From: Fodinibacter sp038210185
GTDB lineage: Bacteria > Actinomycetota > Actinomycetes > Actinomycetales > Dermatophilaceae
Reading direction: 5' to 3'
Length of the DNA: 64,000 bases
NCBI GenBank assembly: GCA_038210185.1
Contig: JBBQWX010000004.1
Coordinates: 3,173-67,172 of the forward strand
Made by a program: the position numbers and the translations under genes. This document shows positions 49,801 through 58,263 of this stretch, piece after piece (positions within the stretch are counted from its first letter, which is position 1; every line of letters starts with the position of its first letter). Under the pieces are notes generated by a model, which did no database searches, had not been told where the DNA came from, and saw nothing but the letters and a program-made list of their open reading frames with translations.

Positions 49801-50969
49801 TCCGGCTCTCGCTCGCCGACGTCAAGGGGATCAGCGGCGCCGAGGTGGCCAGGGTCGTCGCCGGGCAGCCCTACGCCGACCTCGGCGACTTCTGGACCCG
49901 CGCCCGGGTGAGCCGCCCGGTCACCGAGCGGCTCGTGCTCGCCGGGGCGTTCGACGCCCTGCACGGTATGGGCGGAGGCGGGCTGGGGCGGCGCGGCCGG
50001 GTCACCCGCCGCGACCTGCTGCTGCACGTCGCCGAGCTCGAGCGGTGGGAGCGCGGGGGCGGGGCGGCACCGCGCAGCAGCCGGCGGCTCGCCATCCCGA
50101 GCATCGCACCGCCGCGCGAGGTTGCGGGGGAGCGGGTCGACGTGCGAGAGCGGGCCGCGGCGCAGTCCCAGGCGGCCCGCGAGGTGGTGCCGGCGGCCGA
50201 GCAGCCGACCCAGCTGACCCTCGACCTCGGCGACCGGCCGCAGCTGGGCGCCGGCGCCGGGCTGCCCGAGATGACCGGTCCCGAGCGGGTGCGCGCCGAG
50301 CTCGACGTGCTCGGCCTCGACGTCTCCGCGCACGTCGTCGAGTTCTACGCCCCGCTGCTGCGGGCGCTGGGGGTCACCCGCAGCCGCGCCCTGCTCGGCG
50401 CCCGCAGCCGCAGCGAGGTGTGGGTGGCCGGGGTCAAGGTCGCCACCCAGACCCCGCCGGTGCGCTCCGGGCGCCGGGTGGTCTTCCTCACCCTCGACGA
50501 CTCCACCGGGCCGTCCGACTGCACCTTCTTCGAAGACGTGCAGGGCCCCTACGCCGGGGTCGTCTTCCACTCCTGGCTGCTCCTCGTGCGCGGGGTGCTG
50601 CGCCGCACCGGCGACCGCGGGGTCTCCATCCGGGCCACCGGCGCCTGGGAGCTCGCCGCGCTGTGGGACGCCTGGCAGCTCGGCGGCCTCGAGCGCGTGC
50701 ACGCCGCGATCGCCGCCGGTGAGGCGGATGCCGTGGCCCGCGCGGAGGCGGCCGAGGCCGCCGCCCGCGAGAGTGACGCCCGCACCGGGCGGCGCGTGCT
50801 CGTGCACGCCTCGGGGTTCAAGCAGTCGCCGTACGCCGACATCAAGCCGCCCGGGGCCGACCCGCGCTCGGGTCGGGGCGCCCCCGGCACGATGGTGCCG
50901 CAGTCCCCGGCCGCCGCGCTGCCCTCGCGCAAGCTGTGGCACGCCAGCCCCGGCAGCTCCGGACACTAG
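46890..50969 (+). CDS. dnaE2: Error-prone DNA polymerase III alpha subunit DnaE2
   Basis: 1359 residues, longer than the usual 1050-1170. PHP domain at the N-terminus (FAHLHVASGFSMRYGAS), polymerase core with catalytic LPDIDVDVESARR near residues 490-505 and SGAGSLVNHLLGIS, and a C-terminal OB-fold region. Extra sequence explains the length: an Arg/Ser/Gln/Pro-rich tract (residues ~85-110), a palindrome-encoded segment (~179-200) and a DASDPDASDPD repeat (~934-957). GTG 46890 is coupled to the HEPN gene; ATG 46908 is possible. As SOS-induced translesion polymerase it acts with Y-family partners; none is ImuB-like here. Confidence 0.93.
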   Translation: MRAASPMAGFAHLHVASGFSMRYGASMPEHLVERAAEHGQGALALTDRDGLYGAVRFATACGRAGITPVLGVDLAVEPLVPGPGQSQSRSRSRSRSQGPDAARPRPRPRTPVRGGAIVDPRRPRVTVLARGRGGGTAPGAGWAALCRLVTETHLRGERGVPVTTPGLLATWAHPNHPDFVRSTPGSRTPEAGKPAPESHEVGNEREPSRLLVLLGPDSDVGRAVLAGRRERARDLLATWRALLPRDGLAVEVVHHGGPEGTPGCRSHAAHLLALADAAGVPAVLTAAVRHADPEQVRTVDLLDAARRLVVLDSRHLDRVTAAGHLAGTAAMHASALEVTGGDRSRADRLVAMTALVADECTQHNRHDLGIGAVHLPEAEVLGIEPGTDPMAVLAQRCRDAVGRRYPGASEAEQQVVLTRLDEELGVIDTLGYPTYFLTVAEVTDLIRARGVRVAARGSGAGSLVNHLLGISGVDPIRHRLLMERFCSPLRAELPDIDVDVESARRTEIYEAVLTRFGGERVTCVSMMDTYKVRHAVRDVGAALGLPPVEVDEIAKAFPHIRAKDARHAIADLPELRSRGLDSPRLAAFFDLVEALDGLPRHIALHPCGIVLSNAGLLDRTPVEASWIGFPMSQFDKDDVETLGFLKLDVLGIRMQSSMAHAVAEVERVSGERIDLDDQAQVPHDDPATYELIRTTRTLGMFQIESPGQRELVGKLGPSRFDDLIVDISLFRPGPVKSDMITPFLNSRHGWAQRRFLHPSLIPALEETEGVVVFHEQVLLIVAETTGVTLAQADEVRRSMGTPQGQTDVEAWWRPAAKARGYSADDRDRIWEVLKSFASFGFCKAHAAAFALPTFHSAWLKTHHPAAFLSGILTHDPGMYPKRLLLDDARSFGIPVLGLDVNASREVYRIERVDEPGAGDDPDAGRVTTATDAGTAVASDPDASDPDASDPDASDPDSGLPAWRRTRQPYGIRLSLADVKGISGAEVARVVAGQPYADLGDFWTRARVSRPVTERLVLAGAFDALHGMGGGGLGRRGRVTRRDLLLHVAELERWERGGGAAPRSSRRLAIPSIAPPREVAGERVDVRERAAAQSQAAREVVPAAEQPTQLTLDLGDRPQLGAGAGLPEMTGPERVRAELDVLGLDVSAHVVEFYAPLLRALGVTRSRALLGARSRSEVWVAGVKVATQTPPVRSGRRVVFLTLDDSTGPSDCTFFEDVQGPYAGVVFHSWLLLVRGVLRRTGDRGVSIRATGAWELAALWDAWQLGGLERVHAAIAAGEADAVARAEAAEAAARESDARTGRRVLVHASGFKQSPYADIKPPGADPRSGRGAPGTMVPQSPAAALPSRKLWHASPGSSGH
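47425..47488. repeat. Palindromic tract inside dnaE2
   Basis: Outer arms TCGTGCGA (47425-47432) and TCGCACGA (47481-47488) with an inner CCCGG-AGG-CCGGG hairpin. It lies in a region between the HPNHPDF and LLVLLGPDSDVG segments where homologs have a short loop, so it looks like an inserted element tolerated in frame. It shares the 12-mer GGTTCTCGCACC with the palindrome at 42998-43080. Confidence 0.6.
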
Positions 50970-51023
50970 GGTGGTCGCGACGCACCCACCCGCTGCGCCC
51001 CCGCACCCCGAAGGAGTCCCGCC

Positions 51024-51809
51024 GTGTCCGACGAGCGTGGCCGACACCGCCGCGCGGGCATCACGCCCGGGCTGCGCACGGCCGCCGTCCAGGCGGCGCT
51101 CGACACCCTTGCGGCCACCCGCAGCGCCGACCTCGGCCGCCCGTTGCGGGTGCTCGACGTCGGTGGGGGCACCGGCGGCACCGCCGTCCCGTTGGCCGCG
51201 GCCGGCCACGACGTCACCGTCGTCGACCCCAGCCCCGATGCCCTGGCGTCGCTGGCCCGCCGGGCCGCCGAGACCGGCACCTCGCAGCGCATCCACCCCG
51301 TGCAGGGCGACACCGACACCGTCGGCGAGCCCGGCGCCGACGGTGCGCGCCCGGCCTACGACCTGGTCTGCCTGCACGGCACCCTCGAGGTCGTCGACGA
51401 CCCCGACGCCGCGCTGGCCAACATCGCCGCCGTGCTCGCCGAGGGCGGCACCCTCTCGCTGGTGGTCGCGCAGCGCCTGCCCGCGGCCCTGGCCCGGGCC
51501 CTCGCCGGGCAGTTCGCCCGGGCCCAGGCGATCCTCGAGCGCCCCGACGGGCGTTGGGGCGACGACGACCCCGCCCCCCGGCGCTTCGACGAGCCGGCGG
51601 TGCGTGCCCTGTTGCGCGCCCACGGCCTCACCACCGTGCAGAGCCACGGCGTGCGCATCTTCAGCGACCTCGTCCCCTCCGCCCTGGTCGACTCCGAGGC
51701 CGACCGGGCCGCCCTGCTGGCGCTCGAGGACGTCGCGAGCCACCACCTCGACCACCCGCTGCTCGGCGAGCTGGGCAGCGTGCGGCACGTGCTCGCGACC
51801 CGGGACTGA
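51024..51809 (+). CDS. SAM-dependent methyltransferase in the SOS operon
   Basis: 261 residues. Class I Rossmann motif LRVLDVGGGTGGTAVPLAAAGHDVTVVDPSPDAL with GxGxG-like GGGTGG, and a downstream LVCLHGTLEVVDDPDAALANIAAVL region typical of UbiE/Smt-like enzymes. The substrate is unknown. GTG 51024 has AAGGAGTCCCGCC. Placed between dnaE2 and dinB (55 and 18 bp gaps), so possibly SOS co-regulated. Confidence 0.88.
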   Translation: MSDERGRHRRAGITPGLRTAAVQAALDTLAATRSADLGRPLRVLDVGGGTGGTAVPLAAAGHDVTVVDPSPDALASLARRAAETGTSQRIHPVQGDTDTVGEPGADGARPAYDLVCLHGTLEVVDDPDAALANIAAVLAEGGTLSLVVAQRLPAALARALAGQFARAQAILERPDGRWGDDDPAPRRFDEPAVRALLRAHGLTTVQSHGVRIFSDLVPSALVDSEADRAALLALEDVASHHLDHPLLGELGSVRHVLATRD

Positions 51810-51827
51810 CACCGGCGGGGGCCACCG

Positions 51828-53084
51828 ATGAGCCGTCGACAGTTCGCCCTGCCCACCCGCGACTCCAGCGAGCCGCCCGACGACACCGGCTGCACGGTGC
51901 TGCACGTCGACATGGACGCCTTCTACGCGTCCGCGACCCTGCTCTCGCACCCCGACCTGGTCGGCACCCCGGTCATCATCGGTGGCGGCAACCGCGGCGT
52001 GGTGCTCTCGGCCACCTACGAGGCCCGCCGCTTCGGCGTCACCTCGGCGATGCCGACGGCCCGTGCCCGGCGGCTGTGCCCGCAGGCCACCGTGCTGCCG
52101 CCCGACCACGCGCTCTACGCCGCGATCTCCGCCGCGGTCATGGAGACCTTCCGTTCGGTGACCCCGGTCATCGAGCCGCTCTCGCTCGACGAGGCGTTCC
52201 TCGACGTCTCCGGCGCGGTGCGCCTGCTGGGCAGTCCCGCCGTCATCGGCCAGCACGTGCGCGACACCGTGCACGACGAGCAGGGCATCACCTGCTCGGT
52301 CGGGGTGGCCCCCACCAAGTTCGTCGCGAAGCTCGCCTCGGGCCTGGCCAAGCCCGACGGCATGGTCGTCGTGCCGCGCGACGAGGTGGTGCCGTTCGTG
52401 CAGCAGCTGCCGGTCGGGGCCCTGTGGGGCGTGGGGGAGCGCACCGAGGAGGCCCTGGTGCGCCTGGGGCTGCGCACGGTCGCCGACATCGCGCACACCC
52501 CGCTCGCCACCCTCGTGCGCGGCCTGGGCGACGCCACCGGCCACCACCTGCACGAGCTGGCCTGGGGGCGCGACCCGCGGCCGGTCGAGCGCGAGCAGCG
52601 CGAGAAGAGCATCGGCAGCGACCAGACCTTCGACTACGACATCGACGACGCCGCCGAGATCCACCGGCGCCTGCTGGCGCTCAGCGAGCGCACCGCAGCC
52701 CGGATGCGGGCCGCCGGCATGGCCGGCCGCACCGTCACCCTGCGGGTGCGGTTCAGCGACTTCACGACGATCACCCGCTCGCGCACCCTGCGCGAGCCCA
52801 CCGACAGCGGTCGGGCCATCCACGAGGCCGCCGTGAGCCTGTTCGACGCCCTCGGGCTGCAGCGGGCCCGCATCCGGCTGGTCGGGGTGCGCCTGGAGAA
52901 GCTCGTCGAGGCTGCCCAGGCGCCCATCCAGGGGGTCATCGGAGAGCGTGAGCACGGCTGGCGCGACGCCGACCGGGCCGTCGACCGGGCCCGTTCCAGG
53001 TTCGGTTCGGGGTCGGTGAGACCAGCCAGTCTCATCGAAGGTGACACATCCGCTTCCGCGCGGCGACCGCGCGACCTATCCTGA
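51828..53084 (+). CDS. dinB: DNA polymerase IV
   Basis: 418 residues. Y-family polymerase with catalytic acids intact: HVDMDAFYASA (first Asp) and LSLDEAFLDVSG (Asp-Glu). The HhH thumb region (KFVAKLASGLAKPDG, LWGVGERTEEALVRLGLRTVADIA) and little finger (FSDFTTITRSRTL) are complete. It performs translesion synthesis past damaged bases. ATG 51828 is 18 bp after the methyltransferase. Full active site and length distinguish it from the inactive ImuB type that usually pairs with DnaE2. Confidence 0.94.
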   Translation: MSRRQFALPTRDSSEPPDDTGCTVLHVDMDAFYASATLLSHPDLVGTPVIIGGGNRGVVLSATYEARRFGVTSAMPTARARRLCPQATVLPPDHALYAAISAAVMETFRSVTPVIEPLSLDEAFLDVSGAVRLLGSPAVIGQHVRDTVHDEQGITCSVGVAPTKFVAKLASGLAKPDGMVVVPRDEVVPFVQQLPVGALWGVGERTEEALVRLGLRTVADIAHTPLATLVRGLGDATGHHLHELAWGRDPRPVEREQREKSIGSDQTFDYDIDDAAEIHRRLLALSERTAARMRAAGMAGRTVTLRVRFSDFTTITRSRTLREPTDSGRAIHEAAVSLFDALGLQRARIRLVGVRLEKLVEAAQAPIQGVIGEREHGWRDADRAVDRARSRFGSGSVRPASLIEGDTSASARRPRDLS

Positions 53085-53104
53085 TGGTCAGAGGACAACA
53101 TAGG

Positions 53105-53121
53105 GCCGCCCACCGGGCGGC
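53105..53121 (+). terminator. Short hairpin after dinB
   Basis: GCCGCCC-ACC-GGGCGGC, a perfect 7-bp stem with 3-nt loop, 20 bp after the dinB stop and 23 bp before the next start. No U-tract; termination is plausible but weakly supported. Confidence 0.45.
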
Positions 53122-53144
53122 TCGGGCCGACCACGGGAGGATCT

Positions 53145-53534
53145 GTGCCCCTCTCAGAGCACGAGCAGAAAATGCTCGAACAGATGGAGCAGGCTCTTGC
53201 TGCCGAGGACCCCAAGTTCGCCTCGCAGATGCAGGGTCGGTCGCTGGCCACGTTGCAGCGGCGCAGATGGGTGGTCGGCGCGGTAGGCGTCATCGCCGGT
53301 CTGGCTCTGGTGCTCGTGGGCGTCAACACCACGATGTGGGTCGGAGCCGGGGGGTTCGCCCTGATGGTCGCCTCGGCCGTCTTCGCCGCCACGCCGCCCA
53401 GGCGGGCCCGCCTCGGCGTCGTGCGCAGCGACGGATCCACCGACCCGGGGGCCAAGGGCGGCCGCAAGAAGGGCAAGAGCTCGTTCATGAACCGCCTCGA
53501 CGAGCGCTGGGAGCGCCGCCAGAACAACATGTGA
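53145..53534 (+). CDS. DUF3040 membrane protein
   Basis: 129 residues with the DUF3040 opening PLSEHEQKMLEQMEQALAAEDP, a central basic RRRW, and two adjacent hydrophobic segments (about 43-60 and 64-82). C-terminus is Lys/Arg/Gly rich. The family occurs in most actinobacteria; function unknown. GTG 53145 start with GGGAGGATCT upstream. Confidence 0.92.
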   Translation: MPLSEHEQKMLEQMEQALAAEDPKFASQMQGRSLATLQRRRWVVGAVGVIAGLALVLVGVNTTMWVGAGGFALMVASAVFAATPPRRARLGVVRSDGSTDPGAKGGRKKGKSSFMNRLDERWERRQNNM

Positions 53535-53576
53535 GCGCCGTGAGGCACTCGGTGGGCGACCGCAGCCTGCCCCGCG

Positions 53577-54071
53577 TCAGGACGCCACGAGCCCCATGAC
53601 GTAGAGCGCCGTGACCACCAGGGCGGCGGCCAGCTCGATGCCCATGCTGTGCAGCACGGCCACGAGGGCGTCCTTGGTGCGGGTCCAGGCCTGCGAGCCG
53701 TTCCTGCTCCGACCCAGCTCGACCACGAAGATGCCGAGCACGAAGCCGACGATCGCCCCCACCACCGGGATGACGAAGAAGCCGACGATCCCGAAGACCA
53801 CGGCCAGCAGCAAGGTCGACGAGCTCACCCCGCGCTCGCGCATCCGGCGTCCCGGCAGGGTGTACTGCAGCACGTAGCCGGCGGCCGTGACGGCCGCGCT
53901 CACGGCGAAGATGCCCCAGCCCAGCGCCGAGCCCTCCATCAGGGCCCACACGAGCACGCCGGCGAGCACCAGGACCAGGCCGGGCAGAACCGGCACGACG
54001 ATGCCGAGCAGACCGACGACGATCAGCAGGGGAGGGACGAGTGCGCCGAGGCCGTCGGAGACGGACTCCAC
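53577..54071 (-). CDS. DUF456 membrane protein
   Basis: 164 residues with the DUF456 signature LLGIVVPVLPGLVLVLAGVLVWAL repeated later as FVIPVVGAIVGFVLGIFVVEL: two glycine-rich membrane hairpins plus further segments, about five in all. A short linker RRMRERGVSSS separates them. GTG 54071 start overlaps nothing; the DUF7455 stop lies 2 bp upstream, so both are co-transcribed. Function unknown. Confidence 0.9.
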   Translation of the reverse strand: MESVSDGLGALVPPLLIVVGLLGIVVPVLPGLVLVLAGVLVWALMEGSALGWGIFAVSAAVTAAGYVLQYTLPGRRMRERGVSSSTLLLAVVFGIVGFFVIPVVGAIVGFVLGIFVVELGRSRNGSQAWTRTKDALVAVLHSMGIELAAALVVTALYVMGLVAS

Positions 54072-54072
54072 G

Positions 54073-54342
54073 TCAGTCGGGGCTACCGCCGACCGAGCTG
54101 GGCTCCATCAGCCGCTCGCTCTCGTCGTGGATGTCGGCCAGGCCCACCAGGGCGGGGATGTGCTCGCGACCGTGGTGCGCGCAGAAGAGCAGCTCTCCAC
54201 CCGCGTGAAGCGTCGCGCGCACGTAGGCCTGGGCGCTGCAGCGGTCGCAACGGTCCGCTGCGGTCAGGGTCGGTGCCAGTGCGGCGTTCACGTCGGGCCT
54301 CCTCGGCTCGCTCGGGTCGTGCGTGGGGTTCGGTTCTTCCAT
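54073..54342 (-). CDS. DUF7455-like small zinc-ribbon protein
   Basis: 89 residues. The core ADRCDRCSAQAYVRATLHAGGELLFCAHHG has Cys-x2-Cys and Cys-x2-His, a single zinc knuckle. I recall the family near parE in actinobacteria. ATG 54342 start. Divergent from parE across 208 bp in which no other gene is seen. Function unknown; RNA- or protein-binding is possible. Confidence 0.85.
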   Translation of the reverse strand: MEEPNPTHDPSEPRRPDVNAALAPTLTAADRCDRCSAQAYVRATLHAGGELLFCAHHGREHIPALVGLADIHDESERLMEPSSVGGSPD

Positions 54343-54550
54343 CCTTTTCGGGTGGCGTCGCTAGCAACAGTCAATCACGGCGGATGCTTCCCTTCGTGCA
54401 GGGTGCGCGATGTGGCCTGCGTCATGTCCCGATCGTGATCTTCAGGTGGCACTCAGCCAGCCGCGCCCGGCCAGCCGTTCGGGGGGCCCGAACCGGGTGC
54501 CCCGGTGCGCCTCTTCGGGCCCGTCGCACCCGGCGACTACCCTTCCCCAC

Positions 54551-56677
54551 GTGCCGACGACCGCTGCGAAGAAGGCCGCGACGACCAAGTCCGCGTCCGA
54601 GTACACCGCCCACCACCTCCAGGTCCTCGAGGGGCTCGAGGCGGTTCGCAAGCGTCCCGGCATGTACATCGGCTCCACCGACTCGCGCGGGCTCATGCAC
54701 TGCCTGTGGGAGATCATCGACAACGCCGTCGACGAGGCGCTCGGGGGGCACTGCGACCACGTCGAGGTGACCCTGCACCGCGACGGCTCGGTCGAGGTCC
54801 GCGACAACGGGCGGGGGGTGCCGGTCGACATCGAGCCGCGCACCGGCCTCACCGGGGTCGAGCTGGTCTACACCCGGCTCCACGCGGGCGGCAAGTTCGG
54901 CGGCGGCTCCTACACGGCATCCGGCGGCCTGCACGGGGTGGGCGCCTCGGTGGTCAACGCGCTGTCCTCGCGCCTCGACGTCGAGGTCGACCGCGGCGGC
55001 AAGACCTACGCCATGAGCTTCCGGCGCGGCGAGCCCGGGGTGTTCTCCGATGTCGCCGGGGCCAAGGGCGCCAAGGACCCCGAGCACCCGTTCACGCCCT
55101 ACGTCAGCATCAGCGAGCTCGAGGTCATCGGCAGCACCCGACGCGGCGTCACCGGCACCCGGGTGCGCTACTGGGCCGACCAGCAGATCTTCCTGCGTGA
55201 CGCCACCTTCGACCTCGAGGGCCTGATCTCGCGGGCCCGGCAGACCTCCTTCCTCGTGCCGGGGCTGACCCTCGTCATCCGCGACCAGCGCGGCGAGGAG
55301 CCCACCGAGGAGGTCTTCCTCCACGACGGCGGCATCTCCGAGTTCTGCGAGTTCCTCGCCCCCGACCCGCCGGTCACCGACGTGTGGCGGCTGCAGGGCA
55401 CCGGCACCTTCAAGGAGACCGTCCCGGTGCTCGACGCCAAGGGCCACATGAGCCCCACCGAGGTCGAGCGCGAGTGCGCCGTCGACGTCGCGGTGCGCTG
55501 GGGCACCGGCTACGACACCCGGGTCAGCTCGTTCGTCAACATCATCGCCACACCCAAGGGCGGCACCCACCTGGCCGGCTTCGACCAGGCCCTGCTCAAG
55601 GTGCTGCGTCGCCAGCTCGAGCTGAACGCGCGCCGGCTCAAGGTGGGCTCCGACAAGCTCGAGAAGGACGACGCGCTCGCGGGGCTGACCGCGGTGGTCA
55701 CCGTGCGTCTGGCCGAGCCGCAGTTCGAGGGCCAGACCAAGGAGGTGCTCGGCACCAACGCGGTGCGCGCCATCGTGGCCCGGGTGGTCGAGAAGGAGCT
55801 CACCGAGCGGCTGGTGTCCACCAAGCGGGGCGAGAAGCAGCAGGCGGCCCTGCTGCTCGAGAAGGTCACCTCCGAGATGAAGTCGCGGATCAGCGCGCGG
55901 CTGCACAAGGAGACCCAGCGCCGCAAGACCGCCCTGGAGTCCTCGACCCTTCCGGCCAAGCTCGCCGACTGCCGCAGCACCGACGTCGAGCGCACCGAGC
56001 TGTTCATCGTCGAGGGCGACAGCGCCCTGGGCACCGCCAAGCTGGCCCGCAGCAGCGACCACCAGGCGCTGCTCCCGATCCGCGGCAAGATCCTCAACGT
56101 GCAGAAGGCCTCGGTCACCGACATGCTGGGCAACGCCGAGTGCGCCGCCATCATCCAGGTCATCGGCGCGGGGTCGGGGCGCACCTTCGACCTCGGGTCG
56201 GCCCGCTACGGCAAGGTCATCATCATGACCGACGCCGACGTCGACGGCGCCCACATCCGCACCCTGCTGCTCACCCTGTTCTTCCGCTACATGCGCCCGC
56301 TCGTCGAGGCCGGCCGGGTCTACGCCGCGGTGCCACCGCTGCACCGCATCGAGGTCATCAACGCCGGGTCCAAGGCCAACGAGGTCATCTACACCTACTC
56401 CGAGGTCGAGATGCGCCGCACCATGGCGACCCTCACCAGGCGCGGCAAGAAGACCAAGCCGCTGCAGCGCTACAAGGGCCTGGGTGAGATGGATGCCGAT
56501 CAGCTCGCCGAGACCACGATGGACCCCCGGCACCGAACGCTGCGAAAGGTCACCGCGGCTGACCTCGACTCAGCGGCAGGCGTGTTCGAGCTGCTGATGG
56601 GCGGCGACGTCGGCCCCCGCAAGGACTTCATCATCGAATCCGCCCACGGCCTCGACCGCGAGCGCATCGACGTCTGA
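54551..56677 (+). CDS. parE: DNA topoisomerase IV subunit B
   Basis: 708 residues, GHKL ATPase and TOPRIM. ATPase motifs: WEIIDNAVDEALGG (catalytic Glu, Asn), VRDNGRGVPVD, GLHGVGASVVNAL. TOPRIM: ELFIVEGDSALG (Glu) and MTDADVDGAHIRTLLL (DxD), followed by the signature RYKGLGEMDADQL. Start GTG 54551; the frame is open earlier, but the N-terminal Ala/Lys/Thr leader before SEYTAHHLQVLEGLEAVRKRP is typical. parC is on the other strand at 62910-64000, with the permease and ABC genes between. Gyrase B is less likely because of the parC neighbour and short leader. Confidence 0.92.
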   Translation: MPTTAAKKAATTKSASEYTAHHLQVLEGLEAVRKRPGMYIGSTDSRGLMHCLWEIIDNAVDEALGGHCDHVEVTLHRDGSVEVRDNGRGVPVDIEPRTGLTGVELVYTRLHAGGKFGGGSYTASGGLHGVGASVVNALSSRLDVEVDRGGKTYAMSFRRGEPGVFSDVAGAKGAKDPEHPFTPYVSISELEVIGSTRRGVTGTRVRYWADQQIFLRDATFDLEGLISRARQTSFLVPGLTLVIRDQRGEEPTEEVFLHDGGISEFCEFLAPDPPVTDVWRLQGTGTFKETVPVLDAKGHMSPTEVERECAVDVAVRWGTGYDTRVSSFVNIIATPKGGTHLAGFDQALLKVLRRQLELNARRLKVGSDKLEKDDALAGLTAVVTVRLAEPQFEGQTKEVLGTNAVRAIVARVVEKELTERLVSTKRGEKQQAALLLEKVTSEMKSRISARLHKETQRRKTALESSTLPAKLADCRSTDVERTELFIVEGDSALGTAKLARSSDHQALLPIRGKILNVQKASVTDMLGNAECAAIIQVIGAGSGRTFDLGSARYGKVIIMTDADVDGAHIRTLLLTLFFRYMRPLVEAGRVYAAVPPLHRIEVINAGSKANEVIYTYSEVEMRRTMATLTRRGKKTKPLQRYKGLGEMDADQLAETTMDPRHRTLRKVTAADLDSAAGVFELLMGGDVGPRKDFIIESAHGLDRERIDV

Positions 56678-56782
56678 GCCGAAACTCGTCTGCACGCACC
56701 CGACCACGGGAGTGCGGTGTCGGCCACAGTGGGCCGTTGAGGGCGTCGAACGGCGTCCTGCACCGGGGGCGGGGAGGGCACC

Positions 56783-58231
56783 ATGAGCGCCAAGGCTGAT
56801 TCCGACGACCGGCACGTCGCGGGTGAGGAGCGCACCGAGCTCAAGCGGGCCATCGGCCCCAGGCTGCTGCTGCTGTTCATCGTCGGTGACATCCTCGGCA
56901 CGGGGGTCTACGCGCTGACCGGCAAGGTGGCCAAGGAGGTCGGCGGGGCCGCATGGGCGCCCTTCCTCGTGGCCTTCGCGATCGCCCTGGTCACCGCGTT
57001 CAGCTACCTCGAGCTGGTCACGAAGTACCCCCGCGCCGCCGGGGCGGCGCTGTACACGCACAAGGCGTTCGGCATCCACTTCATCACGTTCCTCGTCGCG
57101 TTCACGGTCATGTGCTCGGGCATCACGTCAGCCTCGACGGCCTCGAAGGCGTTCGCCGCCAACCTGGCCGACGGGTTCGGGCTCGACGCCGACAACACCA
57201 ACCTGGTGCTCGGCATCGCGCTGGCCTTCATCCTCGTCGTCGCGGCGGTGAACTTCCGGGGCGTGGGGGAGAGCGTCAAGGCCAACGTGGTGCTCACCTG
57301 CGTCGAGCTCTCCGGCCTGATCCTCGTCATCCTCGTGGGCGTCTACGCCGCCACCGAGGGCCGGGCCGACTTCTCCACGGTCGTCGTCTTCGACACAGCC
57401 GGCGACAAGAACGTGTTCCTCGCCATCACGGCCGCCACCTCGCTGGCCTTCTTCGCGATGGTCGGCTTCGAGGACGCCGTGAACATGGCCGAGGAGACCC
57501 ACGACCCGGTGCGCAACTTCCCGAAGATGATGCTCACCGGCCTCGGCATCACCGGGGTGATCTACCTGCTCATCGCGGTGTTCTCGGTGGCGCTGGTGCC
57601 CATCGGGGAGCTCGGCGAGGGTGACACGCCGCTGACCAAGGTCGTCTCGGCCGGGCTTCCGGACTTCCCCGTCGACTCGGTGATGCCGTTCATCGCGATG
57701 TTCGCCGTGGCCAACTCGGCGCTGATCAACATGCTGATGGCCAGCCGGCTGATCTACGGGATGGCCCGCCAGGACGTGTTGCCACCGGTGCTGGGCTGGG
57801 TGCACCGTGGCCGGCAGACCCCGTGGGTGGCCATCCTGTTCACCACGGCGATCGCCCTGGGCCTGATCACCCTGGTCACCAAGAGCAGCGGCAGCGCAGT
57901 GGCTGCCCTGGGCGGAACGACTGCCCTGTTGCTGCTCGCCGTCTTCACGGTGGTCAACATCGCGGTCCTCGTGCTGCGCAAGGACCCCATCGACCGCAAG
58001 CACTTCGTCACCCCGACCGTGCTGCCGGTCATCGGTGCCGCGGTGTGCTTCTTCTTCACCCTGCCGATCACCGGCCGCGATTCGGTCGAGTACGTCATCG
58101 CCGGCTGGCTGCTCGCCATCGGCGTGGTGCTCTGGGCGCTGACCTGGCTCGCCAACCGGTTCTTCTTCGGCAAGAAGACCTACCTGCGCGACCCGGAAGA
58201 GCTCGTCCGCGAGGACTCCACGGTCAACTGA
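56783..58231 (+). CDS. APC-superfamily amino acid permease
   Basis: 482 residues with about twelve to thirteen membrane segments. The N-terminus LKRAIGPRLLLLFIVGDILGTGVYALTG has the substrate-binding GxGxG-like region of APC transporters; MVGFEDAVNMAEETHDPVRNFPK and MASRLIYGMARQDVLPPVLG are family signatures. Secondary transporter of amino acids; specificity unknown. ATG 56783. Stands alone, with convergent LacI gene 32 bp from its stop. Confidence 0.93.
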   Translation: MSAKADSDDRHVAGEERTELKRAIGPRLLLLFIVGDILGTGVYALTGKVAKEVGGAAWAPFLVAFAIALVTAFSYLELVTKYPRAAGAALYTHKAFGIHFITFLVAFTVMCSGITSASTASKAFAANLADGFGLDADNTNLVLGIALAFILVVAAVNFRGVGESVKANVVLTCVELSGLILVILVGVYAATEGRADFSTVVVFDTAGDKNVFLAITAATSLAFFAMVGFEDAVNMAEETHDPVRNFPKMMLTGLGITGVIYLLIAVFSVALVPIGELGEGDTPLTKVVSAGLPDFPVDSVMPFIAMFAVANSALINMLMASRLIYGMARQDVLPPVLGWVHRGRQTPWVAILFTTAIALGLITLVTKSSGSAVAALGGTTALLLLAVFTVVNIAVLVLRKDPIDRKHFVTPTVLPVIGAAVCFFFTLPITGRDSVEYVIAGWLLAIGVVLWALTWLANRFFFGKKTYLRDPEELVREDSTVN

Positions 58232-58263
58232 GCCGGGAGATCACCCTCAACCGAGCCGACGGC

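Noticed and set aside
48348..52955. Very long open minus-strand frame opposite dnaE2, the methyltransferase gene and dinB
   Set aside because: Shadow of GC-rich coding on the opposite strand; the protein is His/Gly/Arg/Asp-rich without domains, while the + strand genes carry complete catalytic motifs.
51828..53084. ImuB (inactive Y-family partner of DnaE2)
   Set aside because: The catalytic DMDAF and SLDEAF acids and the whole Pol IV length are intact; ImuB proteins lack these acids.
56700..56770. Riboswitch or terminator between parE and the permease
   Set aside because: Only a weak 6-bp dyad (GCCGTT/AACGGC) was seen; not enough to support a feature.
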